NCBI GenBank assembly: GCA_947579665.1
Contig: OX388350.1
Span: forward strand, 33,947,393-34,011,392
Length of the DNA: 64,000 bases
Source of the DNA: Sympetrum striolatum
Lineage: Eukaryota > Arthropoda > Insecta > Odonata > Libellulidae
Direction of reading: 5' to 3'
Under the pieces are notes generated by a model. The model saw nothing but the letters and a program-made list of their open reading frames with translations. It was not told the origin of the DNA and made no database searches. A program made the translations under genes and the position numbers. The first letter of the stretch is position 1, and each line of letters starts with the position of its first letter. Positions 35,233 to 47,523 of the stretch are shown one piece after another.

Positions 35233-37284
35233 CATATCACATTAAATTAACAACAATATTTGTTTCTAAAATATAGCGTAGACAATAACCTTTCCGCAAG
35301 CTCATACGATATTAAACTATGAATTACACGAAATAGATTCGAGCGGGCATTTAAGAGGCATAAAATGCTAGAATTATTATTAGCAATCCACAAGGAAACT
35401 CACTCGACGAGTTTGTACTTGAATAATTGATAATAATTACACAAATTAAAATTCCTTTCCAAACATTCATCATTTCGAGAATTTTCTACTAAATCATCAC
35501 GAAAACTCTTATAGAACGATTTGGCGAAAATTATGTCAGAGCAATTGATGGAAACATGCATCAGATATCTAACCTCATTTGAAAAGCATGAATAGCTCTA
35601 ATGCGAATAAAAAGAGCACTAATAATCCACATTAACCTCGCGACTGGTCAATCCACGTCGAGAAATAGATCAAAGTAATAAGTCACAGTGGACAAAGAGA
35701 TGTAAAGATCGAATCTATGCCTTCGACGTATTAAAATAATTCACGTCGTCCGAAGCTGCACGTTCTCTAGATTGAACACATCGACAGCTTCCATTTATGG
35801 GAGCCCTGGATCGCCCGAACGCCCCGCTATTTCATAATGATATAAAAAACGAGTCGGGAAATCACAAAGAGGCTTTCTCTTTCACGTCGGATGCAGAGAA
35901 ATTGTTTTAGCGCTTTGCTGCCCATTTTCGCGGTTTGCGCGTTCTTTCAAAATTTCGGGAAAATTTGAGTAAATAACTAAAGGAATATTGTGAGAGTTTA
36001 TATGAGCTCTAAAAGCATTTTAATGGTCTAGAAAAGCTTGCAAAAACATAAAGGTCGTTTTTCTGACATAAATTGGAATATACCTTCACATTTTTCGAAA
36101 AACATTAAAGAAAAGCGCAAATTCACCTTCCATGAGATAGAAATAACGAAAGGGGCCTCAAATTACATTTAAAATAGGACTTAGACTTGTGAAAACATTT
36201 GTGCGACTTTTCCGCGAAAAAGGAAATTTAACTTCCATGAGACGTAATGAAAGGATCCTCAAAACATGTTTATATTTACACTTAAAATTTTAGTGCACCG
36301 AAATTTTACCTGGATTAAAGTAAAAACCCGCAAAATTAATCCATGCAGGGTGACGGTTTCTGTTCTTTTTGGGCCTATTGTCTTCGTTTTTTTTCATTAT
36401 CTTATCCTACAAATTATAGATTAATTCTCTAGAATTTTTTTCCAATTTCACATTTTCGCAGGAGCTAAAATATTTGTTAGAAATTAATATTATGAATAAT
36501 TTTCATTTTTCACTTACCCCAAAATAAACTAGCAATTATTCATCTTTTGCATAATATAAATAAAATTAGTTTCACGAATTTACTTTATTTTGTTATGGCA
36601 TTTATTTATTTTGTTATAGCAAGCGAAGGTCGAAACCATTAATGTTAGATGTACCGCGTTTGAAAGGACTTACGAGCAAGTAAATATCCTGTCAAAATTT
36701 GCGAATGAAGTACTTCCGAAATAACTTTTATAAAAAAAAACGTGCGCTCAGGTTGTATGAGTTTATTAGTCCCGCGAAAGCTTACTGCACTTGCGCAGCG
36801 GAAAAATTCTCTTTTGGAACAATCCACTTTCTAACAAAGGTTCCCCGCGGGGGTTTGGGTTCCTGACACATGGTATCACCCTGTGATGACCTAGTCTCAA
36901 TTTCTTCTCATTTACCCTTTTCCAAAATCGTTTTCCCCTTCCAATGTGCATCCGAGTACCATGAGCTATCTCGGGGTCTAAACTTGCCACTCTTAGAACC
37001 GCATTTCGCTCGACCCGCCCTCTTTTGTACCACACCCGAACCTTCACGTCTCGATGAAAGCAACTATGTCGTTCCATTCTTCCTGATGTATACAGTTATA
37101 AGAGTGTCCAGACGTTCCGGGTTCCCGGGATTTATCCCGGATTTTAATCCTTACACCCGGTCTCCCAAATTTCCCTCTTTTCTTGAAATTTTCTTCTGAT
37201 TCAGTGTGTATTAATCAATTGGAGTATTATTTTATTACTGAAATGTTTTTTCATCGATAAACGTGATATAAGAGCTAGTCATCC
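35233..37284. other. Non-coding DNA between the two MITE copies
   Basis: Mostly AT-rich. 36640-37200 is GC-richer with overlapping frames on both strands (103 and 109 codons) and a C/G-rich patch, GTTCCGGGTTCCCGGGATTT, near 37120. No family is recognised. Confidence 0.4.
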
Positions 37285-37600
37285 ACAAATCAATGTTTTT
37301 GACAAAAAAAAACCTGTCTTGTATTTTGCGATCATTTCATTAAAGAGCTGTAGAATTTATTTCTACTTAATTTATAATATCTCTTCGATTTTACCACTTA
37401 AATGACAATGTATGTACATCAAAAAATGTGAAATGAGTGCTTGTAGTTCATAAATCAATGTTTTTAAACGTAAAACCTGTATTGTATTTAGTAATTATAT
37501 TATTAAAAACATGTAAAATTTTATACTACCTAATTCATATTCAGTCTTTTCAATTTTTCAACTTTTAAGATAATGTTTCTATCTTTTCTACAAGCATAAA
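37285..37600 (+). repeat. Diverged tandem duplication, period about 165 bp
   Basis: AAATCAATGTTTTT at 37287 and 37452 anchors two copies. AAAACCTGTNTTGTATTT follows each at the same distance, then TGTAGAATTT / TGTAAAATTT, then TTCAATTTTTC-type blocks. The copies are substantially diverged and non-coding. Confidence 0.7.
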
Positions 37601-37629
37601 TATAAAATATAATGTATTTCATTGTTTTT

Positions 37630-37920
37630 CCTTAAAGTAATACAATATTATGAAAATCAATACATTAAAAAACAGATGTTTGAATTAATGGCAAAACGAA
37701 ACTAAGGAGCTAATTAAAAGTAAACTCTTGGCCAAAATTAACACAGCACCTCCCTAGCGATCCTTACGGCCGGTGCTGCGTTAATTTTGGCCAGGACTGT
37801 GCATAAAATATCATCTATATGATTTTTTTCATTAAAAATAATAAATAGTATGAAACTCAATGCATAAAAATCCGTTTTGCTTGAATGACTAGAAATACGA
37901 AAGTAAGGATCTATTTAGAA
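37630..37920 (+). repeat. Tandem duplication interrupted by a MITE
   Basis: The block at 37632-37720 (TATGAAAATCAATACATTAAAA, then GAAACTAAGGAGCTAATTA) resembles that at 37829-37918 (TATGAAACTCAATGCATAAAA, then GAAAGTAAGGATCTATTTA). The MITE at 37723-37799 lies between them. Without it the period would be about 118 bp, so the duplication predates the MITE insertion. Confidence 0.55.
37723..37799 (-). mobile_element. 77-bp palindromic MITE, copy 2, inverted
   Basis: This is the reverse complement of copy 1. The 21-bp centre reads TCCCTAGCGATCCTTACGGC plus a final C and is identical after inversion. The arms have a few changes (ACTCTTGG for ACTCCTGG, one ACACAGC for ACGCAGC). The TA at the left flank (37721-37722) is kept, and the right flank reads TG. 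The two copies are 2.5 kb apart and head in opposite directions. Confidence 0.88.
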
Positions 37921-39023
37921 GTGTTCTAATAACTCTAACTATGATAAAGACTGAATTAGAACATTGTCCCGGATTCGTTCCGGCTTATCCTTGTGTCCAA
38001 ATTCTTCCGTATTTTCGTCCTTGAAGTAGTAAATGTCCCGGTGTTTCACGACAAGTCTCCCTAACCGCAATCACAGAAGTCTAGCGTGGAATTCATCGGG
38101 CGAATCCCCAGCGTGCCCGTACCAGAAAGCGGTGCCATCGAAAACCGCCGCATTGCAGGGAATGCTTCAAAATAGAAGCGTGGTTTCGGGAAGGGTTTCC
38201 CCGATGAAAGGCTTGTCGTGAGATCAATGAGACGAAGGCTAGGAATCGGAAGATGTAGGACCAGCGAAATGACGTGGGAGGATTGGAGTGGGATTCCAAC
38301 TGATGGAGGGACGAATTAGAGCAGATGGAGAGATTCCCAAATGCGCGAAACGTCGACACCCTATGGAATGGTTGCCATATTGATTATTCACAAATCCAAT
38401 GCAAAAACTGGACTGATTAAAACTATATCCCTACTACAAATCAGACAAACAATGGGCCTACTTGTCGAGGATAATTTTATCTGCAAAAAATCTATTTGTT
38501 AAACTATCGAACGTAATTTTACCAACTCTCTTAATTACTTATTTCTGATGGCAAAAATAAATCGCTGTATCGAGATAGGTAGTAATTGATATCTACCGAG
38601 TAAAATTTTTCAAAAATGTGAGTTCCCGTAATTAAGCTCGTTGCTTTTCGTTTTTATCGAATTATCGATTAGTAATGTATCATCTCAATTAATTTACTTG
38701 GATGAGATGAAATGATGATGAATTATATACGAATCGCAACAATTGAACATTTATCGAGCAGATTTCAATGTACGATATGTAATTACATAAATAACGTATT
38801 CCAAAATTTATTGTTGATAAGGTATTAACAATTGATACAAGATATTGTGATTCGTTTTATTTAAATGATTAATTTAAGATAAATTAGATATAGCTCATTA
38901 TATATTTTATTATTCAAAAAATAATTTAATCTACATGAATCATATCATGGAATATATTATGTCTTGCCATTGAGTAACTATATAATTACTCTATGGCTCT
39001 GATTCTTATCGATTTATTTTGTG
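37921..39023. other. Non-coding DNA
   Basis: 37960-38350 is moderately GC-richer with short overlapping frames. The remainder is AT-rich without supported features. Confidence 0.4.
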
Positions 39024-39181
39024 TATATGTTACACCCCAAACGTGTAATTGCCCATTTCATGAAATGGGCAACTTTTTTGAACAATTCATTAATGGACAA
39101 ACGTTGCCCATTTCATGAAATGGGCAACGCCCTAGACCATTTCATAAAATAGGCAATTACACGTTTGGGGTGTAACATATA
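39024..39181. mobile_element. 158-bp MITE with TIRs and two internal perfect dyads
   Basis: Terminal inverted repeats TATATGTTACACCCCAAACG at the left (39024) and the exact complement at the right (ending 39181) continue inward through TGTAATTGCC. Inside lie two copies of the palindrome GCCCATTTCATGAAATGGGC (39051-39070 and 39106-39125). TA dinucleotides border both ends, but because the termini are TATA-like the exact boundary is ambiguous. No coding capacity. A fragment of a related terminus is at 60519-60552. Confidence 0.88.
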
Positions 39182-39477
39182 TATCTTCTTACCAATATTT
39201 CTGAAGCCAATACAAAAAATCCTATTATTGAGATGTATTATCGGACTGAAACTGCATGAACAATAACTTTCTTCTAGGTACAGTTTCATAGTGAGTTGGT
39301 TTTAATTTCATGTGAAATAAAACTTTTTATCAGCAAAATGCGACGAGAAAAATTCTCCGGCTCTAAATCAAACTATTTCTATTATAATTTCTATAAATAT
39401 TTATAATAATTCAACTTTTCAAGACTTTTATAATCTAAATAAATATTGTCAAGCAAAACTTCGTGGAATTTTATATC

Positions 39478-39583
39478 AAAAACTTTTAATGACAAAGTCA
39501 AGAGATAAAACTTGTAGATATTCCTATTCTATTTATGGAAATCGTACAAGTTATGTCTTTTGACTTTACCATTAAAAGTTTTT
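39478..39583. repeat. Pre-miRNA-like stem-loop, 39-bp arms
   Basis: The left arm AAAAACTTTTAATGACAAAG continues with TCAAGAGATAAAACTTGTA (39478-39516). The right arm (39545-39583) pairs with it with five mismatches in 39. The loop can close further through GATATTCC and GGAAATC. Total size (about 106 nt) and the few internal mismatches resemble an arthropod miRNA precursor, but an inverted repeat from a MITE is equally possible. Strand is undetermined. Confidence 0.6.
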
Positions 39584-42500
39584 CTGTCATAATCTAATTC
39601 CGCTCCAAAATTATCGTCAAACGCATCTTTCATTACTGTATTTAAATAGCAAACGCATACCTCATTTTCATTCCCGAATGAATAAACATGATCCGATAAA
39701 TCCAATGAACAGGATTTGAGAGGCGACTTTGTTTTCGGAGTAAATTGCGCTTGGCGATTCGTCTTTTCAGAATCGGCGGCGAGATAAATGAAGGCCTTAC
39801 GTCACAGGGGAATATGTTCCGCTTGGGTCAATGAAGATACGCTGCGGATTCCGTTTGTTTTCTCTTTTAAAGGCATCGGAACGTTCCGAATCACTAATGG
39901 AGAAAACATGACGCGAGCGGTATTGACGCCGGAGCGATTAAAAATAAATGAGGCACGGAGAATAGCGCGGAGTTATTCATGCAGAGACTATTTCCATACA
40001 TTACGCAGAACTGTCACGTAGCAGATAGAATCGCATAGCTCGTGTATTCCGGCGGATTGTAAGGTCACCTTCATGGCATTTTGTATGAAAGAATTTCCCA
40101 GAAATTTTGAAATAAATTTTGAATTAATGCCTTTACAAAATTCGATGAAGCAAAGCTGTCCAAAATATTGTTTGGTTAATAAAGTTTTCATTTAAAAATT
40201 TGTATCCTTGAGGTAAATTAAATGTAGCATACCGAAAAATTTATTAATACTGAACATTTAAAAAAATATTATTCCTATTTTGACTGAAACAGATTTATTT
40301 GCGTCATTCAACGCCAAGCCGAACAAGAAAAAACATGACGTTTTTGGATCCTCTCAAACCTTTGTCATAACGTTGATAACAACAATAGAAACATTTTTGA
40401 AAATTCATAGACCAATAGTAAAAGTAGTTACAAAATGGCGGACTGAAAAATTTTATTAAAAAGTGCGGAATATAGAGCTAATTTGTGAACTGAATAACTT
40501 TTTACTCCGTTTTCGTGAATAGTTTTAATAGAATAACCAGGCAATCACATAACGCTAATGTGATTTTTGATGCAAACTATATGTACAATAATATCTTTGC
40601 GAAAGAACGAATACTTGACTATGATGGAATTTCGTGAAGGAATTCTAAGTTAACAAGAATAACTGTAATATCCACGTAATTTCAACCATGTTTAATTCTT
40701 ACTTTAATCATTTCTTTCGTAGTGTAATCTTTGCATTCTTTACTACTTTTACCTAAATCATTCCTTTAATTTTTCATACTCCATAGTCGACAGAACTTTA
40801 GTTAATGTCTGAGTACTATGAGGTTAAGTTGTACTGAAATGTGAAAATTACTAAAAGTACGACAAACTTGAAGGGAGTAAAGAATTCTAGCTTTCCTTCC
40901 TTTTCAACATGCATGTGAAGTACTCGTGCAGCCATCGCATACTGCTTCGCGCGCTATTTTCGGCGGCAAACAAAAGAATTACGATATTCGTAATCGTTCC
41001 GCGGGAGAAACAAATAGAACGATAGACAAATGGAGGACACACGAATGCGACTCGCGATGGGAATTTACCTTTCAACCGGGGGCGGACCGTTCATTGATCG
41101 CAATCTTCCATCGGCAATTCCTCCTGCTCACCATTAACGGGGGAAACTTATAGAGGTGCTCCTTAAAGGCGCGACTCCTTATCTCGAATCCCATCGAGGA
41201 GATGCAGTCGACAAATGCACGGTGGGGGAGTAGCGAATGGCGTTTAGAGCCAATTTATACCTCGCGCGGAGTTATGGAGTGCCTGCCGCGCGAAATTCTC
41301 ATAGCGACGCGATTTACGGGCGAATTGCTGTCTAAACGCTTCGGTTCGAGACCATTTCGAAGATCTCGCGGGGGAAAGCGATTCGCGAGGCGGTAAATCA
41401 TGGAGGGGAACGATTCTTCCCCCGAGAGAGGGAAAGTAAATGAAAAAATTGTCCACCGGATGATGTATGTACGTTATGGGGAGGCTTGGAAAAGTGGGTC
41501 TCCATCGATTGTATCTCGTGTGTACTGGATTCGGAGCTCTACTTTGTAAAGTGTATGTATAAATCGTTTTAATTTTGGTAACTGTAAGCTGTATGCCAAG
41601 TGTTTTATCTTTACGCAACATATAATTCAGAAAATTATTTCTGTTTTACAAAGATCCCAGCTGAAATTCCTGTTATAACAGAATGACGTTTGCCTGCTTG
41701 CAAGTGATGGATGTCATTGGAATTTACGGAGTGGGGTTGTACCTTTGTGAGCGAGTACCGAAATACAAGATTACAAGCAAATTCTTTGAAATGGATTTTT
41801 AATGAATTAAAAGAGAAGTCGTCTATTAATAAAGAAATTCGTGTATTTAGATTTGCAACTATCTATCGGAATAATCCTAAAAAGAGAAAATATTTTTTTA
41901 TTCACTAAGAAATTAAAATAAACTGTCCATCTGAATTTTCAGAATAACTTTCCACCAGACTACACTAGATACTATTAATTGTTATATAATTTTTCATGGA
42001 TTCTTAATGATTAAGCACACTGGATTCTAATTATAATTCTCAACCAGATATTTCATTTATATTTCACCATATTTATAGGAAACTCTGAATACAGTACAAA
42101 ATCTCGATACAACATACAATTTATTCCTAGTGTTGTACTAATGTTTTAATTGGTATTCCTCTAAATCATGGTATCTGAACAATAAAATAAAGAGGTAATA
42201 AGCAGGAAATTTTATGTAAATAGATTAGCATAATTATTGTGTGTTCTGTTATCAGCTGGATTTCCACAGCTTAAAATGTATAATACCATAATTTTGGTCA
42301 TGTGACATCGTGAGCTATTCTTGGTTGATCAAGTATTTTTTTTCTATTTGGAGTAATTTACATTCGTTCGAGGAGAAAATAATTTTATAGGCACAATGTC
42401 GTTTGCGTACTCACTAAGGCACGCATCAAATTAAATCCTAAAAACTCCAGACTTAAAACATATCCAATGAATAATCCGACTCCCACTTTCATAAAATTGC

Positions 42501-42955
42501 GGAGGAGTTCACAATTACGACCGAGCGTCTTCATTAAATTTTCAAAACTGCCTCCGATCTTCCCACCGTTCCACATCTCGGCCCATTCATTTTTCAGCCA
42601 GAAATCCTCTAAATGAGAAAACCAACGCAAACTGATAAAATACGGGAGACGCGCAACGAGCGTGGGGGCGTAATTCACTCTCCTTTCTTTTTTCGAATTA
42701 AGTCAGATCAGCGGGAGATTTAATTGCCAATTACTATTCAGACACGCGAGGAACGGGATGCGAAAGGAAGGGCGGATACTCTCCGGAGAACGAAGAATTC
42801 TCGATTCCTTAAAAATCGAGGATTTCCGGGTGGAATGAGGAGATCGAGAGAGAGTGAATTGATATCGCCAAGTATTTCTTTATTAATAGAAGGGTTCAAA
42901 GAATAGAATAAGTTGCCTGAAGATGTCTTAAAACCCTTACCGAAAAACAGCAAAC
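39584..42955. other. Non-coding DNA with CpG-richer islands
   Basis: GC-richer islands are at 39720-40050, 40920-41480 and 42400-42880. The second is open in several frames and contains GGGGGCGG-type words. AAAATGGCGGAC at about 40433 resembles a YY1/Pho site. No gene was supported. Confidence 0.4.
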
Positions 42956-43470
42956 AATAGAAAGAGGTTTAAAAGTAGATGCTTTACTTTATGTAATTAA
43001 ATGTAATATCTATAGAACCAAAAGTAATCTTTCATTTATAAATAGCACTTTAAATTCCGTTACCGATTGTCCTGATTTACTTGCCCAATTTCATTTTCGA
43101 GTTTTTAGTAGAACTCCCCGTTACTCTTTTCTATTTGACTATCCTATTCCCAGAATCTCTCTTTGTTAAACCTTCACTCTATTACCTTCCTTCCTAATTA
43201 AATTCTCTTCTAACTGATGTGGATTAATTTTCATTAACCAAAGATTCCTTCATAAAGCATGGGGTATACTTTTTTCACAAAAAGTAATCTTGCTTACTCA
43301 ATTACTAATTGCCCTCCATGTGAAGTACTATTTGTTATGTTATTTTTTAATTGTTTAGTCTCTATTTATATCAATACTTTATATAAAATATTTATATCCA
43401 TAGATTACATTTCACTGTAAATTGGCTTACTTGCTGTGAAATCTTGATTCAAATATATAAATAAATAAAA
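42956..43470 (+). mobile_element. LINE (CR1/Jockey-like) 3' fragment
   Basis: A broken frame around 43050-43190 reads NSVTDCPDLLAQFHFRVFSR, then TPRYSFLFDYPIPRIS, resembling the LL..FRVP.R..R...LF..P..R.N segment that ends CR1/Jockey ORF2 proteins. About 280 bp downstream the sequence ends with TCAAATATATAAATAAATAA-type tail sequence. Reverse-transcriptase motifs are missing, so it is a 5'-truncated dead copy in the plus orientation, like the one at 14798. Confidence 0.5.
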
Positions 43471-46400
43471 ATAATTAAGTGGATTCAATCTTGTTATGTT
43501 TTGTATAATTTGGATATACTTCAACGTGACGATGTGAAAACGATGAAGTGACATTTTGGCCTAAAAAAATAACATCGTAAACCGTAAAATGTAGTTTTAG
43601 CGATTAGAGGATATATGTTGAGTACATGCTTAGGTGAAGGTACCGGGGAGATGCCTGTTAATTAGCTCTCGTCGCGGAATTCGAATACTGTCTATAGGTA
43701 TACGTTATTTTTGGAATATATGTTTGATTGATGTTGTTCGTAGGCATTGGTTGGAGCTGCCACCAGAAGAAATTCTACTTTCAGCATATATAATACTAAG
43801 TAAGCAAATATCCTCTTCAAAAATATCTCTTTGAGAGCGGAAATGAATTCTATAGTCTCGCCATTTCGAGGAGGCGCCAGCAGATGGCGGCGAAAGGCAC
43901 AGCACGACCGAAAATCTTTAAAATGTTTTCGTCGTTCGTCTGCTCTCTCGGAGGGAATCGTAAAAAGAGTTGTATCAAAGGAAAAGGTTTCATCTGACTG
44001 CGGGCTTGGCCCTTTTGGTCGTCTCCGCATCGGAAAAATAACCCGAATATAGTCTGGAAATAAATGTAACTCTCCATCTCGGAACCGACGAGACGTCTCA
44101 TGAAATTTCCCCCATTGGTTCAAGTGGGGGAAAATTAAATATGCTGCTTTTTAAACTGAGTATCTAAGTAGAAGTAGAATAAATATATAAAATTGTATAA
44201 AAGAATCGTGAATACGGTCCGTTCACTTTGATTTATTCGTTTAATCGTATGTTATGCCCGCTCTTTCACGGATGAGACGTCTCTAGAAATATACTACATG
44301 GAATGAAGATCAGAAAAATTAACTATATATACTTGTACTGAGTATCGAAGTAGAATAAAATGGTGCTCCGTCTCGAGAAGATGGTTTGGCTAGTGGCTAG
44401 TTTGATTTGTTTGTTTAATCATATTCGTGAGTAACAAGCAACAATTTCCCTAATACGCCGAATCTTAAAATATAAACAAACACTGCTAAAACCTATCCAA
44501 TGAATATCAATCAAAATAAATGTTTCCAAGTGACCTGTAATATTTCAAGTGCTTTACTTGGTTAATAGTTTTCTTAAGGCTTGACAGGGATTTGTTCTTA
44601 AGTAAAATAATCACTAAAATAGTTCTAAAGGAATCCCCCACATGGTAGTATCAAAATGAGCAAAATTTACTTCCTTACTCGTGTGTGAATGCTCGATCCG
44701 ATTTTAAATCTAAAAACGGATGTTCGACTGAAACAATCATAAAATATCTGCAACGGTGATAGAAATAACATAGACTTATAAAAGAAAACCCTATACGGGA
44801 CTTCACCACTGACAGAGTCTACCTCAAACATCATTGGAGTATACACTATGACTATATTTCAAAGGATCATTGACGAGTTGGATATATGCAAGGGAAAAAA
44901 GCTAGCAAAAAATTAAATAAGCAATTTAATGGTACTATCACGGAGGATACTTACGCACTGTATCCAAAGTAATGTGACACATAAAAATCCTTCGTTGACG
45001 GAATTCGCGCCATACATTGTGTTTCGAAGATTCATGAAGATGATAAAACGAGGAAATTGGCTATCTCATGATATTTGGAGCCCATATCCTCTTTTATTTC
45101 TGTTTTATTAAATTTAGCGAGACGTAACAGGAAAAAGATGAACTGAAAGGAATTCTTGGGTCAGAGGTGGGAGAGCGAATGATCTCTACAGATCAAGGTT
45201 TACGAGGAAGACATGGAGAAGGGAAGCACTGAGAAACGCTGATGAAATGATCAAGAAGAATAGGACCAAAGTGTTAATTAAAGGGAGTCGGACAAGGAGA
45301 GATGAATTCCCTTGTAGTTGAGAAAGTATGAGATGAATCAGCAAGAAAACAAAGAAGCGAGCAAGAAAACAAACGAGAGAAAAAGAGAGAAATAAAGTTG
45401 GGCGAAATTGACTTCCGAAACCCCATACACGCGATGTCATTCACGTCACATTTGGAGTTCAATATACACTCCAGGAATCGAAATATGCATTCAGGAAATG
45501 AAATACGTGAATGTTGCCACTGTAATGTTTTCCACACTAAATTTAGAGCTCTTTTGATGTACCCTGTCGATTGTTTTCCGTACAGGAAGGGAAAAATATA
45601 TATCCTTCAATTACGTTTGCCTCAGCCTTCTTTCTGGATGTGACATGTGAAAGTTACTGTTGAGTAAGAGATGTTGAATATTGCCATTCATCCTCGTCAC
45701 ACCTCATTGAGTGCCATGATGAGTGTTATTTATAGGGTCATTGTGTTGCACTCACGTGTAGGTTTTCAATTATTTCTTGATTCATAGGGAGGCAAATTTC
45801 TTCTGTCAAAAGATTCCACAGAAACTATAGTTTTAGAATTTGAATTACATAGTAGTTCCAGTAAACAATGTACCTAATCTCCGAGAGACTTCTACAAAAC
45901 GTTACTAGGAAGTATTTGCTAAACATCATAGTTACTTTTGGTCGTTTCTTCCGCAGCCTATTAAGAAACCTAACAAAGTAGATTAGTAACGTAAAGTTGT
46001 TGTAGTCAAAACACCCACTTTCATACGCTACTAGAGGCTCGTGGGGTATATCTCTAAATCTAAATCATCCTGATGACATCTTATTGAATGCCATGCAAAT
46101 TATTGTTCATAGCAAAGAGAAAAAAAAACGTTTGGCATATTCTCACCGTAGATTTTATTTTTGGGACATGTTTCGCTAGTGGGCTTGCATCATTTGGTAA
46201 TTTGATCAATGCATCTATATATTGATGTGTTGCGATGAGTATTGTATATTTTGTGATTAGATGCCACCAGAGGTTTGTCCAAATGCGGCGGACTTTGTGA
46301 ATAAATAATAAATAAATGTATATGAATAAGACTGGGGAAAAGTTGAGATGAGGAAAAGGATCAGGGTGCACAGAGTTCGTTGGGTTGGGAAAGAAGAAGT

Positions 46401-46559
46401 TAGGGGTTGGGAAAAAACATGCTCGTTAGTAAGAGTTTTATTCTTTGGGAGGCCCACGCGAAAAGTTTTTGTTTCCATATTATCCATAAGGTCATTGTAC
46501 TGCACTCCAGAGGAGGTATATCAATAATTCTTCCCGGGATAGGGGGAAGAATGAACTAA
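43471..46559. other. Non-coding DNA with an island at 43.83-44.10 kb
   Basis: 43830-44110 is CpG-rich, open in four frames (up to 143 codons on the minus strand), and contains the CTCF-like site at 43877. 45110-45400 is purine-rich on the plus strand. Imperfect direct repeats (CATCCT..GA.G.CAT..TATTGA.TGCCATG) occur near 45690 and 46068. No gene recognised. Confidence 0.4.
43877..43890 (+). promoter_or_regulatory. CTCF-like binding motif
   Basis: CCAGCAGATGGCGG fits the degenerate CTCF consensus CCASYAGRKGGCRS at all 14 positions and contains the AGATGGCG core known from insects. It sits in a CpG-rich island, which makes real occupancy more plausible, but binding cannot be shown from sequence alone. 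Confidence 0.45.
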
Positions 46560-47400
46560 TTTTGCCTTAAGATTTTATACGACTTGAGTTCCGCGTTTCC
46601 CACTTTTCGAGTTTCGAATACCGTGCAACAGAAAGTGGAGTTCCTACAAAGAGCTGCGAAATTCTAGAATAAGAGGGAAGAGCAGAAAGTGGAATAGGGG
46701 AAATAGAAAAAAGATACGTAGCGTAAAAGGAGAGCAAACAGGCTTGCGACTGAAGGGAACCGTGAGAAGAAAAACAAAGAAGAGAGACAAACTCAAAAGC
46801 ACTCCAAAGAAGTACCGGCGCGTGCCTCCCCTTCCCAGGAACACGAAAAGTAAAGGACAAACAAATTGGGGAGGATGGGGGAAGGCGCAAACAAAAAGGC
46901 ATACACTCCAGAAGAGAAGACCATAGACCGAGCGGGTCACGAAAGCGGAAGACATGAAGGAGAGATGTGACAACCGTAATGGCTGACGGAAAAAACGTGT
47001 GTGGCGCCACCTGGATGAAACAAAAGACGATTTGTGTGCGCAGGAGGGAAATAAATATCGGCGGAGGCAAGGTGGGCGGAAATATCTACTTCATCAACAC
47101 CTTCCCTGGCGACATCATCTGGGAGAGCTCCCAATGTCTCGGCTGGAATAAGAATGTGACAAAGGGATGTGGTTGCAGCAGCCCCTCCGGAAGACGACTA
47201 CGATGAAGGTGTGGGAGGCGCGGAATAGATATACTTTTCCGCTCCTCCCCTTGCTATCCTCCGGTGTGGGGAGACTCGTTATGGCGGAACGAGTTTTTCG
47301 CCGGAGAAGAATGGAGCGAAGGTGGGATGGAAAGAGAGAATGGGTTTGAAAGGGAAAGTGAATGGAGAAACGAAAGGGGATATGCCATAGTATGTACGTA
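46560..47400 (+). other. Purine-skewed GC-rich island
   Basis: From about 46660 to 46960 the plus strand is strongly purine-rich (GAGGGAAGAGCAGAAAGTGG and similar), making long open frames on both strands (167 codons on the minus strand). The skew and overlapping frames argue for composition. A frame at 46967-47206 (VCGATWMKQK, then GGGKVGGNIYFINTFPGD) looks somewhat more protein-like but matches no family and has no clear splice borders. It could be a CpG island, conserved element or an unrecognised exon. Confidence 0.3.
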
Positions 47401-47523
47401 GTGTGAGACTCTGTCGGTGAATCAACTGCGACGTGATGAGAGTTATTGCTCATTTCATCATCTTCATCGTCTCTACAAAGTGGGATAGTATTCTCAGTTT
47501 TAACAGCGAGGAACAATTCAAAC

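Noticed and set aside
43692..44123. 143-codon minus-strand open frame
   Set aside because: Overlaps three other frames in a CpG-rich island, with no domain or splice evidence.
46567..47070. 167-codon minus-strand open frame
   Set aside because: It lies opposite a purine-rich tract and overlaps frames on both strands. Low-complexity Ser/Leu/Phe translation is typical of the reverse of GA-rich DNA.
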